Notes: generated by a model from the letters alone, not told the origin. A stretch of 64,000 nt of DNA from Phyllostachys edulis (GCA_036346405.1 CM070562.1:105724999-105788998); one strand, 5' to 3'. Positions 45,622 through 57,290 are shown, counted from the stretch's first letter. Made by a program: numbers and translations.

Positions 45622-46157
45622 GGCCGGGACGGGGAGGGAGGTGAGGGAGGGTTTAGGGTTTTTTTGGCTTGGCCTCTAGCGCAGGGGGGTTGCGTTGGAT
45701 TGGGCAGCGCAGCGCAGCGCCGCAAGTTCAATCGTGCGGCGCCGCAGCTGTGGCCTGTGGGAAACTGGGAATGAAACGGTGGAGGCGTTACTGGACGGTG
45801 GGGCGCCACGTCGTTGCGGTTGCGGGGCGGGATGCTGTGACCTGTGGCTGTGGCTGTGGCTGTGTGGAACTGTGGCACGGGCGCACGGCACGGCAGGGCA
45901 GTATCTATCTGGGCCGGATGGGTTATAAACGGCGTGGATCGCGGCCGGCAGTGCGCGAGCCTAGTATAACCGATGAGGCATGCCGGTCCTGGCCGCCTGA
46001 CGGCCTGAGCCATGCCGCGCGCGACGATTCACCTGCACGGACGGGACACGACGTTGTGAGAGTCACGCACTCGGGCACCGCACGGTCCAGAGCACACGGG
46101 GTAATACGGCAGCCCGGCGGGCGTGCGACTGTGCGAGGGCGTCAGGGCCGCACGACA
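45622..46157. promoter_or_regulatory. GC-rich promoter and leader region of mtHSP70
   Basis: About 540 bp of strongly GC-rich sequence upstream of the start codon, including a 'tgtggc' run at 45841-45866. No TATA box is obvious. Long ORFs on both strands (for example 45669-46169) are composition artefacts. The MULE-like element begins at its far end. Confidence 0.4.
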
Positions 46158-46166
46158 GGAATGGGC

Positions 46167-47469
46167 TAATTTTTTTTAAAAAATAATATTATTTTTTTAA
46201 AAAAAATATAAAATTAGGTTCCATAACCTCCAGAGTCCCGCCATCTTATTTTAAAATAATATTAATTTTTAAAAAATTTACAAAACTAGGAAGGCATCCA
46301 AAAAAAATACAAAACTAGGTTCCAGAACCTTCCATGCTCTTTGTCGCCAACTGGAGATATTCCTGTCGCCAGTTGAACTGATAATAGGATTTTAGGAATT
46401 TTTAAATATGGTAAATGAGCTAAAAAAAACTACGAAATTTTTTATAGAGACTCCCAACAGAGTTTACATGATTGTGTAATTTTTTTCATAATTTTATTTG
46501 TTCTAAATCTTTCTCCACAATTTTTTTACGTATATTGTTTGTACGAATTTCTAAATATATAAAATGAGCTCCAAATATTATGATTTTTTAAGGCTCCTTA
46601 CATAGTGGCATTGATTGTGTAATTGCTAGAAAATTTTATATGTTCTAAAATTATCTCAAAAATAAGGGTTTAAGTCTCCAAAATTAAGGATTGTTGACCT
46701 GATTTGCTCCTTCCCATGCAGGACCATGAGACAATTTCAGAACATATAAAATTCTAAAAATATTACACAATCAAATCTACTATGTAAGGAACCTTTAAAA
46801 AAATCATAATATTTGAAGCTCATTTTATATATTTAGAAATTCATACAAACATTATACATAAATAAATTTTGGAGAAAGATTCAAAACAGGTAAAATTATG
46901 AAAAAAAATTACATAATCAACGAGGCTCCACACAAAAAATTCGTAGATTTTTTAGCTCATTTGCTATATTTAAAAATTCCTAGAAATCTATCGCCAGTTC
47001 AACTGGCGACAGAACCTCCCCCACTTTTCTGGTTGGCTCCAGGTAGACCTGTTCAAACACCGGACCGAGCCGGGCCAGGCTTGAAAAGCCCAATCGCAAA
47101 CGGGCAGCCCGAGCCCGACACGAAAATTCGTTTTTTAATTTAAGTATATTATTTTAATCATTTTTCAGAATAAAAAGGTATTATTTAATTCATTTCCAGG
47201 ATTAAAAAACAGATTTTTCAAAAAAAAAATTGTGTTTATTCCGGATTTCAGGCTGGATAGAGCTTCTTTCAGGCTGGAATTCCAATCCCAAGCCCGACCC
47301 GAACAGTATCGGGCTCAAGCTGGGTCGCCCATGAATAGGTCTAGCTCCCAGGTCCCTATCCGCTAGTTTCGTCAGTTGAACTAACGACGGAGACCCAATT
47401 TTGTAAATTTTTTGGGCGACTCTCTAGTTTTGTAATTTTAAAAAGAATAATATTATTTTTAAAAAATGG
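46167..47469. mobile_element. Foldback MULE-type MITE with very long inverted arms
   Basis: A 1.3-kb element flanked by a perfect 9-bp target duplication, GGAATGGGC (46158-46166 and 47470-47478), the size used by Mutator-like elements. Outer ends share 'aataatattatt' A/T-rich inverted termini. Inside, about 46320-46660 and 46735-47010 are inverted copies of each other (for example 'cgccagttgaactg' against 'cagttcaactggcg', 'ggtaaatgagct' against 'agctcatttgct'), so nearly the whole length can fold into one hairpin with a loop near 46670-46735. No transposase. A second MITE is nested at 47044-47343. Confidence 0.85.
47044..47343. mobile_element. hAT-type MITE nested in the foldback element
   Basis: 300 bp with terminal inverted repeats TAGACCTGTTCAA and, inverted from the right end, TAGACCTATTCATG. 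The flanks GCTCCAGG (47036-47043) and GCTCCCAGG (47344-47352) form an 8-bp target duplication with one extra C, as made by hAT transposases. 'gcccgacccga'-like GC words near both arms are typical of this MITE group. Confidence 0.85.
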
Positions 47470-47478
47470 GGAATGGGC

Positions 47479-48026
47479 AGCACGATCCGCTGATGTTTGG
47501 TCACTTCGTGGCGAGCACGAATCAAGATGGGCAGCGGGCAGCGGAAAGCACAGGTACGTACGGTCAAAGCCGGGGGATGGCCTGATGGCTGATGCCTGGT
47601 CGTCGCTCGTCGGGCAGCCGACGAGCGAACGCTCAGGTCGGGTGCGCCGTGCGCGGCACGAACAGCGGAAACTGGCGTTCTTCTCGCCTGCTTTTCAAGA
47701 AGGGGCAAACACTTGTCGCACTACTGTGCTCTGTACTAGCGAGCGATGCGTTTGCAGAAGATTGTTGGGGAGCATCCGAGCATGGTCACTCCATCCCCAC
47801 ATCGAGGACCGGCACCCTGGATCAGACGGATAAACTCCCATAAAGATGAAACGTGCAATCTACACGAGAGGCAGCTACACTTAGCCTCGAGCAAATGGCA
47901 AAAACATAAACAGCTCGGGTCGAAATGAAATAGCAACTGCATCCTGCAGTCTGCTTGCCGTCAGATATTGGTAGGATAGATGGAAGAACATTCGTTTGCT
48001 TTGACACTATACTACCTTTCAGCCCT
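47479..48026. other. 3' flank of the DNA glycosylase gene, no gene recognised
   Basis: Several overlapping ORFs of 60-95 codons on both strands (47424-47942) have no domain. A plausible 3' UTR of the minus-strand glycosylase lies at the right end. Confidence 0.4.
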
Positions 48027-50021
48027 TCACCGTGGCCTGAGAGTATTTCGGGGGGCACTGATCCACGGAGTGCCTGCAACGGCGAACCTCCACGGTGCTG
48101 CGACATGCTCCGGCAATGCGTATTCGATGCCGACACGGGGACCAACCAAAATGCTCTCCGGCTCTGGCCCATCCAGTACCTCTAACCCACCTGAGATGGA
48201 AAACAGTAAGATGGTGAATATGTGTCAACACAATCTGGCAGTTTCAGACAATATTGGAGATCGATCGATCATACCAGGTGTATAGAGTGGATGGTTTGAC
48301 CAGTCAGTGGAAAGCCCCAGAGCTTGCCCGACCTGAATAAGAAGGCCAGAGCAGTTATGATCTATAGTTGTGTAGGAATAATCCTAATTCAGAGATATTT
48401 CTAAGGCATAGACCTTTCCTGGTCCTGTAAGTAGGACTGGTTTCTCAGTCTGTTGACGTCGACGCTGCTGAATAGTTTCCAGTCCTACAGTAATTTCAAG
48501 ACAGAAAAAAGACGTCCAGCTCAATCTAGATGTTTGCAAGAGCATTGACAGGAGATGCAGAAAACACACAAATGCATTTTCACACAGCCAAACAACACGG
48601 GTGATTATTAGTCTGCCATGAAAATGCCTTTTATATGGTGCAGGCATGTAGTTCCATTTGTAAAATTAGAATTCGGTATGGTGTTGTGCTCTGGTTGTCC
48701 AACGGAACAAACTGATTTTACTTCTTTCCCAAGTTAGGGGCAACAAAAGGAGAAAATTATTGTGCAAATACATGAGAAAAGATGACCACATCTCCAATCT
48801 TCCTCTTGCACACACAACTATGCCTTGGTAAACTTTCCCCTTTCCTTTTGGTAATGCAACAAAAGTAAACTTAAAACATATTCTCTACCTCAGATTAGTA
48901 GAGCTTTGCAATTAAACAACACAGTTCAGAGATGAAGACTACAGCAAGAGACAGAGACGACAAAATATCAACAAACCAATAAATTAGTGTGATTTATCTA
49001 TTATCATATATCTTGTGATGCAAACAAAATGAGCTCCTCACAAAATTTATAGTCATGTTTAAAACCACATCAAAGCTTACTAAACTCTATGCCAACTAAG
49101 TCGACCCAAATCCGTAGCTATTTCACTAGTTGTTAGTACATGCATAAAACTTAGCGGATCAGACACATTGTGAAATAAGTGAGCAATGCATACCACTAAC
49201 CGGAGCACATGACCGGATCAAAACAGCGGCACCAACACCCTCTTTGTCGGCAACAACATTGAGCATCATGTGGAGTCCATAGCATAGGTACACATACGCA
49301 TGCCCTCCTGGTCCAAACTACACCCGATGGGGAAAACTTCAGCCCATATAAAGTTCACATGGCTCCCCAATTGCCATGTTTATCAAAGAAAAGCGCAAGG
49401 AAAGACCAGTTTTACCACTGGAGCAGTCCTCGCTGTGATGCCGAAGCGGCCGTGGCATGCGGAGTCATTTGGCCTGTAAGCCTCCACCTGAATCAAACAT
49501 ACACAAGAAATTCAAAATTATGACAAGTGACAACGTGGTACTTTGCTAAGTTTAACATCTGAGCCAAGAATGAACGTAGGCTAATGGCCTAATGCTACCA
49601 CACTAGAATTGCACAAAAAGATGCTACATTTAAATGCAAATGTCTGGAAAAAAACTTTACCCTAGTGTTATTGCAACAGAGTAGAATTGTGGTCAAGAAA
49701 GATGCGGCATTTTTTAAGTACAAGCACCTCAGTGATGCAGACGACGACTTCGTCGCGGCGCAGGAGCTTGCCGAGGAGGCGGGGGGCGAGGTCGAGCGCA
49801 TCCACCTCGAAGAACTCGCGAGGCAATGGGCGACCTATAGGCAACTGCGCGGGCACCGCCGGCGACGCTGGGAGAAGTGATCTCGCCGACGCCGACGCCC
49901 CCGCAGCCTCGGCCTCTCCGGCGGCGTAGTCAAAGGGGAGGCGGCGGCTACGGAGCTGTTGCTTCTTCCTGGGGGAGGAGCGCTTGAAGCGAGGGGGCGC
50001 GGGCGCGCCGGAGGTGGTCAT
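48027..50021 (-). CDS. DNA-3-methyladenine glycosylase (AAG/MPG type)
   Basis: Excises alkylated purines in nuclear base-excision repair. Six exons: 50021-49728, 49487-49416, 49317-49194, 48484-48414, 48332-48275 and 48190-48027. All are GT/AG and the frame closes at 260 aa. Residues 1 to about 60 are basic and Ala-rich, with an RSSPRKKQQLRSRR-like nuclear-localisation stretch. The AAG fold starts at LPREFFEVDALDLAPRLLGK. By comparison with human AAG, catalytic Glu is E100 and the paired Tyr/His are Y102 and H110 in EAYRPNDSACH. GPGGHAYVYLCYGLH and AAVLIR (R157) follow, then LLTGPGKV, QALGLSTDW and a C-terminus ending APRNTLRPR. An upstream in-frame ATG at 50171 would add 50 residues; I prefer 50021 because the sequence before it looks like leader. 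All key residues are present. Confidence 0.94.
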
Positions 50022-50189
50022 CGGAGATGGCCGTCCGGCAGCCGGCGGCGAGCGGTGGCGTGGGGATTTGAGTTCGAATCTGTGGGTTGGACGGTGGAGA
50101 TCAACTATGAGAAGTCTGACTATAGCGGTATAGGCATACAGCTCACGGCCCCCACGGTTTGAGACAGTCACGCTTCAAGAGTCAAAAAC

Positions 50190-50440
50190 AATCTCTTTCT
50201 GGTTAAAAAAAATTGTTTTGGACATTTACACAATCTCCAAGGTAACATTCTGACCATCAATTTCTATAAAAAAATATGTTGTTGCAAATAAAAATAATTA
50301 TATATCATGAAAGTCCATTTCATAATGAATCTAGCGATGCTAATTTCGTGTTGTAAATATTGGTATTTTTTTACATATTAATGGTCCAACCTAAAATGTT
50401 TGACCGGCGCAAATTCTAAAACAACTTACGTTTAGAATCA
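50190..50440. mobile_element. Stowaway MITE relic
   Basis: Central blocks ('gttttggacatt', 'catgaaagtccatttc', 'atgaatcta', 'aaaacaactta') match the Stowaway at 38332-38593 in order. The terminal CTCCCTCCG repeats are almost gone. It lies in the upstream flank of the glycosylase gene. Confidence 0.65.
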
Positions 50441-51479
50441 GAGATGGTACGAGGCAGTCGACGTATACTTAGTAGGGAGGGAGGTTGCACTTTAGTTTAT
50501 TGTATTTGAGTTTATCGGAACTCAATGTAGTTGATTTGGTCGTAGCTCCGGCCTCGATAGGTATACTCAACTATTTTTGAGGTTTCACGATTTGTGAACC
50601 GCCTTTCATTCCGCCATTGATAACACAAATTCTCTTCTAGAGTGTATATTCTGCATGATGTATGAAAGTCTGTTATACTCCTAATATTTTGTATTAAATA
50701 ATTTAGGCACAAATAAAAACATAAATACTACTACATATTTCCTCGCTTTCTCTTTCCAAATATATCTTATTGACATATCCACTATGCTTTCTCTTTCATA
50801 ATAGCATTGATTTAAGTCTATTGCTTCTCTCGCATGCTTCTCACTATTCATGCATTCTGGTTTTTGGGAGTTAGGAGTTTTGGAGCACTGGTGGATGTTG
50901 TTTTAGTTATCATGTTCAAAGGTGACTTCTCCGTTCCTAATGCCTTTGGTGGTGTCACATGTTGATGTTTGTATTCCCTTCCTCGTCAATGAAATTTTTG
51001 TAACATAGGAGAACACCATGCTAGCTACCTCTACGCGATCTGAATTATCTAAACTAGGTACCTGGACGTGCATCTGCACGCTCCTTGTATACATGAGCGA
51101 ATAAAAATCAAGTTGAAGAGTGGATTTGAGATATCAACGAAGAGCGAAATCAGGATACTAATATAGGAGCTACATACGTTAAGATATGGAAGAGAAATAT
51201 AGGTTTAGTTTGGAAGCAGATCCTTTGCATTATTATGGTATAATGCAGAGGAGCACAGTGATATGCATTAGGTCATTCTCTATGTCATTCGATCAATTCG
51301 TTAGCATTAGGTCATTCTCTATGTCATTCGATCAATCCAAAACGAATGGCATAGATCAAGCACTACAGTACCTAAAAAACAGCAGAATAGTACAGTAGAT
51401 ACTGCACTGTTTTTACAGTATTTGCTACAGTGGTACTAACGGGTGATATTTTGCCGGCTGAAATCACTGATCCTATTGT
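50441..51479. other. Intergenic between the glycosylase and the bZIP pseudogene
   Basis: AT-rich with no coding evidence. It holds the 39-bp duplication at 51265-51342. Confidence 0.4.
51265..51342. repeat. 39-bp tandem duplication
   Basis: The word from 'gcattaggtcattc' to 'cgatcaattc' starts at 51265 and again at 51304 with only terminal changes. The same duplicated phrase is visible in the ORF at 51186-51398 (RSFSMSFDQ twice). Confidence 0.9.
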
Positions 51480-54394
51480 CTATGCATCTGTTGGTCTAGC
51501 ATGAACCAAGAATATGTTGTATATGCCAATCTGTTGTGATCCTACTTCGATGAAGGGCAACATTTTCAAATTCTGGTTTTTGAAGGGCAGGACGCAAGAG
51601 TAGGTAACATACTTTACACAGTCTATAAGGAGGACGACAAAGATGCGCGACAAAAACTTTGAAGAGATCCTCCCCTCGCCGTCCTCTCTTGGATCAGCTA
51701 TGACAGAGACTACCACAGATGAAACCGGCTTACCACCGGCCTAGCTCTCGCTCTTGGGGGCGCTTTGAGGTGCTCGGTGCCGTTAGATGTTGAACCTTGA
51801 AGAGGAATGGCCTCAGAGTATAAAATCCTTCTGTTCTTGACCTTCTGAGCCCGACGGGAGGGGTGGTTTTCAGTAAAGTTTTGTGATGAGTTAGACATAG
51901 CATTGGAGTACACAGGAACAATGCCATTTGCATGAGCGGAGGTCGAAGATGAATCAAAATGGAACACTTCGGTGCACATTCCGGAGCTCAACATAGGGCC
52001 TGAGAATGAACGGAAAGCGCAGAGCTTCAGCAAAGAAAGGAACGAACTACTTATAGCAAGTGCAGTTAATTACATTTTGATTGAATTCAACTTCACAAAG
52101 GCAACTATGATAGCACATAATCATTTCACTGGACCAGCTACATTTTCTCTAGCGGAATAAAGTTCTTAGGGTTGAGCTATATATACTGTATTAATCCATC
52201 AGCCAATAGAGAATAAGTGCATCACATATGCAGAACAGAACTGCCAGTTCACCACACAGTTTCAGACAAATAGTATCCCAGTCAATTTTGTATCACCCAT
52301 GTTAACGCACACACTAATACCGAATACATGCAATTACACAAAGGCAACAGGACTGATGCAAGAAATATCATAATATGCTGCATTAGCAACCACTCCAAAT
52401 CTCTAATCGCATAAAGCAATACTACACCAAACATAAACCTTTGACAATGGTAGTTATTTACCAAGTGACCTACTAAGCCTAGAAGCCTATGATCACCTCA
52501 CAATGCATGCTTCACATGGTAGTTATTTTCAGAGTGGTACACCAACCCAACAAGAAGCATCTATTACCTCTAATATTGTGAAAAAAAAATGTGTAATATA
52601 TGCAAATATCTTCTGCTCCCAGCCATATTAGTCTCATTTTAATTATTTGCGAAGCACTGAATGTTATCTACAAGGGTCCATCACTCTTATGTTATCTAAG
52701 CTACTTGCAAATATTGAACAGTTGTCTATTAGCAAGCCTTATCAGCTAGTGACTGATATATTCACATCACTAAATGTCACATTATCAAACTAAGCATCAA
52801 AGAAACGTGACATATACAAAAGCATTACTCATTCAAATTAAATGGAGTGTGTAACTTACCAGACATTGCTCCACTAAACCACTGCGGCAGCATTCCATCC
52901 TCCTCCTTGTATATGCTTCCATCTCCAGGAGCCAAAGCCATCAGTTCGTTTTTCATTCCTTTAGCAGATTCCATGACTTCTCTAGATTCCAATGGAGCCT
53001 TATCAGCTAGTGACTGCTATATTCACATCACTAAATGTCACACTATCATACTAAGCATCAAAGAAACGTGACATATACAAAAGCATTACTCATTCAAATT
53101 AAATGGAGTGTGTAACTTACCAGACATTGCTTCACTAAACCACTACGGCAGCATTCCATCATCCTCCCTGTATATGCTTCCATCTCCAGGGGCCAAAGCC
53201 ATCAGTTTGTTTTTCATTCCTTTAGCAGATTCCATGACTTCTCCAGATTCCAATGGGGCCACATAGCCAGGAATTGCGAAGGTAGTCTCTTCCTTTCCTT
53301 CACTTCCAGAACTCTTCCGACCATAGTTAGACATACGCGAAGAAGCTTTCTCACTCGCAACAATGGACTTGATAACAAGATTTCTATTGATCTTGACATG
53401 CTTCCCATTCCTTGGCAGATACAACAACGCTGGGAGTGTTTCACTTGCATTCTGTGGCACCTTTGAATCAATACGATCCGAGGCACTATTGTGAGGCCCC
53501 TCAACAGGCAGCACCCTCCCATGATGTGATGGACCTAACGCAGCGCCTTCCCCAGGATCAACTGCACCATACATCCGATTTACAGCAGGAACCAAACACC
53601 CACAAACCATCACTGGGAATAGCAATCCGAGGAGGCTAACACTAGCAACCTTCTTGGCCTTCGTAGCCTTCTTGGCAGGTGACTCTACTACGGTGGGTGC
53701 AGGCTGTTGGGTCTTCAGCCAGGGTATAGGCACCAGCGGCACTTGTAAGCTACGCATTGCGTATGTCAGGTGAATCCACGGTGGCGGCAAAGGGTACACT
53801 ACCGGGTACATCGGTAGTGGCGGTGGGGCTCCCGCGCCACCGGCACCACCCAATTGCTGCTTGAGAGCGGCATTCTCGGCAGTGACGCAGGAGATCTTGG
53901 CGGTGAGGTCGGCGATGGTGGCCTGCATGGCTTTCACCTTCCCTCCAGATCCTCCACGTACTGCTTCTTCCTCTCCCGCGACAGGTGCGCGCTCTCCCGG
54001 TTGCGCACCAGTCGTGTGCGCCGCTTCGCGTTCTCCTCGTCCCCAGCCTTCGGTTTGCCGTCACTCCCAGCATTCGGGCTCCTGGAGGACGATTCCGAGG
54101 ACTCCTCGTTCCTCAGGCTGACGTCCCCGCCGGCGCCGAAAAAGGAGGATCCCTTATTCCCCCGTCCAGCGATCCGACCGATGACGATGACGTGGCAAGC
54201 GGAGGCGGCAGGAGTTGCACATCCATGGAGAAGAGGTCGAGGTCAAAGTCGACGTCTAGGTCGTCGAGATCAAAATCCTCAAAGGCGAAGGTGTCGTCGA
54301 CGGGGAGCGGGAACTCGGGCAGGTCGTCGCCGAGGGCGGCGGGGAAGGGAAGGTCGACGAAGGCGGTGGGCACGAGGAGGGACGGCTCCGCCAT
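51480..54394 (-). pseudogene. Decayed membrane-bound bZIP factor, bZIP17/28 (ER-stress) type
   Basis: The family consists of ER-anchored transcription factors cut by site-1/site-2 proteases during the unfolded-protein response. From ATG 54394 an acidic activation region reads LPEFPLPVDD and DLDDLDVDFDLDL. The basic region follows (KRRTRLVRNRESAHLSRERKK, with the N-x7-R signature), then a zipper, a Pro-rich stretch, one membrane span (SVSLLGLLFPVMVCG) and a lumenal part with a canonical RRIL site-1 cleavage motif (about 51830). The C-terminal LSRIFVVLLIDCVKYVTYSC block is family-typical. Exon 1 is about 54394-53122 and exon 2 begins at 51999. Damage: single-base frame losses near 54150, near 53943 and near 51730, and a CAG-to-TAG stop at 53145-53143. 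A 261-bp tandem duplication also spans the exon-1/intron junction. Sequencing error cannot be excluded for single indels, but five lesions in one gene beside clean neighbours suggest a pseudogene. Confidence 0.85.
52739..53260. repeat. 261-bp tandem duplication across the bZIP exon-1 end
   Basis: Copy 1 is about 52739-52999 and copy 2 about 53000-53260, offset exactly 261 bp, with the short shared word 'gcc' at the junction. Each copy holds the end of exon 1 (about 140 bp), the donor site and the start of the intron. Copy 1 keeps the CAG codon where copy 2 has TAG. The copies differ at a handful of sites, so the event is not brand new. Confidence 0.92.
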
Positions 54395-55173
54395 GGGATC
54401 GCATAGCATGTGTGTGAGAGGGGGAAGGGGCGGCTGAGGAGAAACCGGGAGGGAGGGGAGCGGGACGAGGAGCGCGCGGGGGAGGGGGAGGGGGAGGGGG
54501 ATAGGCGGCGCTTGCGCGGCGAGAGCGGAGGCGACGACGAGAGGGCCAGCCTTGGGGGCGCAGGGGAAGGTGGAGGGGATGGGGGCGGGGGCAAGGGCCG
54601 GGGAAGGGGCGGCGGCGGCGAAATCGGGAGGGAGGGGATGTAGTGGCGGGGAGGAGCCCAGCGCAGACAGCACGTGGGCCGGAGGATACCGCGGAGAGCA
54701 GCGACTATGCGAAGGACTCAGGCACGCAAAGCAAAAAAATAAATCTAACGGCCGCGAAGAGAATCCGGGCGGGATCGGACGGGGGAGAAGAAAAGTGGCG
54801 ACGTGGCTGGCTCTCCTCACGTGAAAATGGCGCCCCTTTACCCTTTAGGATTTTATATAGAGAGATTCCTTCAAAACCGGAAAACACAAAAGGTGACATT
54901 TCAAACGGCAAAAGATCTTTTTAAGGGGAAATTTTGCATACCTCTAGAACTCTATACCTAACCAAGAAACGTAAAATAAGATTCATCACAAGATAGAAAA
55001 TTAAGTGTAAAATAGAATCCCCAAGGACTCCCAGATCTCACTCACTGCTAGAATCGTATAAAACCAAAGTGATTTTTTTTATAAAATAAACGCTCAAAAA
55101 GCGAAGACGCTTACGCACACAACCCGAAACCCCGACCAGCCGTACCCGACGGAGTCAAACCGTGCCGACGCCG
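54395..55173. promoter_or_regulatory. Shared upstream region of the bZIP pseudogene and MTP gene (head to head)
   Basis: 779 bp separate the two start codons. A minus-strand TATATAAA lies near 54852-54860. Next to it are an ACGTGGC element (54801-54807) and a CACGTG G-box (54818-54823), ACGT-core sites of the kind bZIP proteins bind. The bZIP side is extremely GC-rich (54420-54640, G-rich on the plus strand). The MTP side has no clear TATA box. Long ORFs here are composition artefacts. Confidence 0.5.
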
Positions 55174-57290
55174 ATGGAGGGCGACGACCGGAGTGCCCCG
55201 CTGCTGGGCGGCGGTTCCGGCCGGGGCACCCGCCCGCAGTCGCTGCGGCGCCGCGATTCGGCGCGGTCGCTGCGCGGCAGCTTCCTCTCGCGGTTGCCCG
55301 ACAAGGTGCGCGCCGGGCAGGACCCCGAGCGCCCTGCCGACGTCGACCTCTCCCGCGCCAAAGGCCTCTCCCAAGGTAATTCACAGCAACCCAACAGCAG
55401 CTGTAGTTAATTACCGCTTAATCCATGGAGGGAAGTTGCAAGCTTTGTTCTACTCCTTCCTTCGAGTAGGTGGAAGAGAGTACTACGAGAAACAGCTCGC
55501 TACCCTGAGAACCTACGAGAAGGTGGAGGCTCTGTGCATGCCCGGCGAATTCGACTCGGATCTCGAGGTTCCTGAGGGCAATGAGGAGAAGCAGAGGCTG
55601 CAGAGCGAGTTCGCCATGAAGATATCAAACTACGCGAATATTGTCCTCCTGGCTTTCAAGGTGATTTCTTGCGTGCAGGGTACAATTGTACTACGGAACA
55701 AGGGTGCAGGGCTAATAAAGATTTGCTCTGATTCATTTGGCTTGTTAAATGGCAGGTGTATGCTACGATCAGGACGGGTTCCACGGCGATTGCTGCGTCC
55801 ACACTTGACTCGTTGCTGGATTTCATGGCCGGCGGCATCCTTTGGTTCACGCATCTTTCCATGAAGAGAGAGAACATTTACAAGTATCCGATCGGGAAAT
55901 TGCGAGTCCAGCCGGTTGGGATCATCGTCTTCGCGGCCATCATGGCCACTCTAGGTGTGGGTGTCATTGCTTTGACATACCTCCAACTCTTTGAACAAAT
56001 TATAATTGGTTGCTAAATGTGAGTAGTAGAAGTAAAAACTATTCTCTTTGTACCAATTGTTAGGTTTCCAAGTCTTGATTCAAGCTATTGAGCAACTGGT
56101 GGAGAATAAACCTGGCGATAAGATGACATCAGAGCAGTTGATATGGTTGTACTCGATCATGCTTTCAGCAACTGCTGTGAAGCTTGCTCTCTGGTTGTAC
56201 TGCAGGAGCTCAGAGAATAGCATTGTCCGGGCATATGCAAAGGTATGTGTGCCTTGACGATACACGGACCAATTTTATAACAATGGCAGAAAAATGATTA
56301 GGCATTGCCATTTCTCAATTCAAATTCTCAAGTTGATTGCCTTGTTGAACGATGGAAAATTTTGCTGCTCTAAAATTCAGTTGTCCTTGTGCCATTCAGG
56401 ACCACTATTTTGATGTGGTAACCAATGTTGTTGGTTTGGTGGCTGCTGTTCTTGGAGACAAATTCTTCTGGTGGATTGACCCCGCAGGGGCTGTGCTGCT
56501 TGCGGTGTATACCATAGTGAATTGGTCCGGAACTGTATTTGAAAATGCAGGTATTTTCCCAAATCTCTTTATACTCCAGTCTCCTGAACTTTTACCAGTG
56601 CTCTATTTCCTCTCTTCAGAAGTTTGAGATTGAAATGACCGATAAAAGAATGTAAACGATTTACCAAGAAAAGCATGTCTAGAGGTTTCGTGACAGATTG
56701 TTTAGCCTCTCACAGGTGCCAATTGTCAATAGTTTTGGCACTACAAATCAGCACAGGCGGATGCATGTACCTTACCAAGGGCCTATATGCTCTCTAGTCC
56801 CAATCTGAATGATTGATCAGCTTGTGGCTGTGACTCTTTTCTTCTTGCAGTTACACTGGTGGGTCGGTGTGCTCCTCCAGAGATGCTGCAGATGCTGACC
56901 TACCTCACCATGAAGCACGATGCTCGTGTGAAGCGGGTTGACACGGTTCGGGCTTACACATTTGGATCTCTTTACTTTGTCGAGGTCAGTTCACAGCTAC
57001 ACAGATTATGTATCAGAATAGTATGCTTTGTGCCCCTCCATTCCTTCCTGCTTTCTAATAATAGTGTGATCCTAGATCTTACGGTATGTTCTGCTCCTGC
57101 GACGACACAGGTTGACATCGTGCTCCGGGAGGATATGCACTTGAGAGAGGCTCACGCCATCGGTGAATCACTGCAGGTTAGGATTGAGAAGCTGCCAGAA
57201 GTTGAGCGGGCCTTCGTTCATGTGGATTTCGAGAGCACTCATAAGCCGGAGCACAATGTCCGGAGCAGGATGCCGGCAACTGAGCCTTGA
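55174..57290 (+). CDS. Metal tolerance protein, Mn-type cation diffusion facilitator (MTP11-like)
   Basis: Proton-coupled divalent-metal exporter of endomembranes; this subgroup moves Mn2+ into Golgi or prevacuolar compartments. Seven exons: 55174-55375, 55470-55660, 55756-55954, 56064-56242, 56400-56550, 56851-56984 and 57111-57290. All are GT/AG and the frame closes at 411 aa. The N-terminus is hydrophilic, with SLRRRDSARSLRGSFLSRLP typical of the group. The two Mn-CDF DxxxD motifs are intact: D149-SLL-D153 and D258-HYF-D262. Membrane segments include NYANIVLLAFKV, VGIIVFAAIMATLGFQ, WLYSIMLSATAVKLALW and FWWIDPAGAVLLAVYTIVNW. The cytosolic C-terminal domain contains RVDTVRAYTFGSLYFVEVDI and ends VHVDFESTHKPEH. 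The GTG-initiated frame at 55162 is ignored in favour of ATG 55174. The gene converges on RFC3. Confidence 0.95.

Noticed and set aside
45669..46169. 166-codon ORF upstream of mtHSP70
   Set aside because: High GC leaves all frames open; the antisense frame is equally long and neither has a domain.
53750..54073. Arg-rich 107-codon frame as a separate protein
   Set aside because: It is the bZIP basic region read in the wrong frame after the first frameshift.
54113..54820. 235-codon minus-strand ORF starting at 54820 as the bZIP N-terminus
   Set aside because: The part before 54394 is Pro/Ala-rich leader; the acidic MAEPSLL start at 54394 fits the family better.
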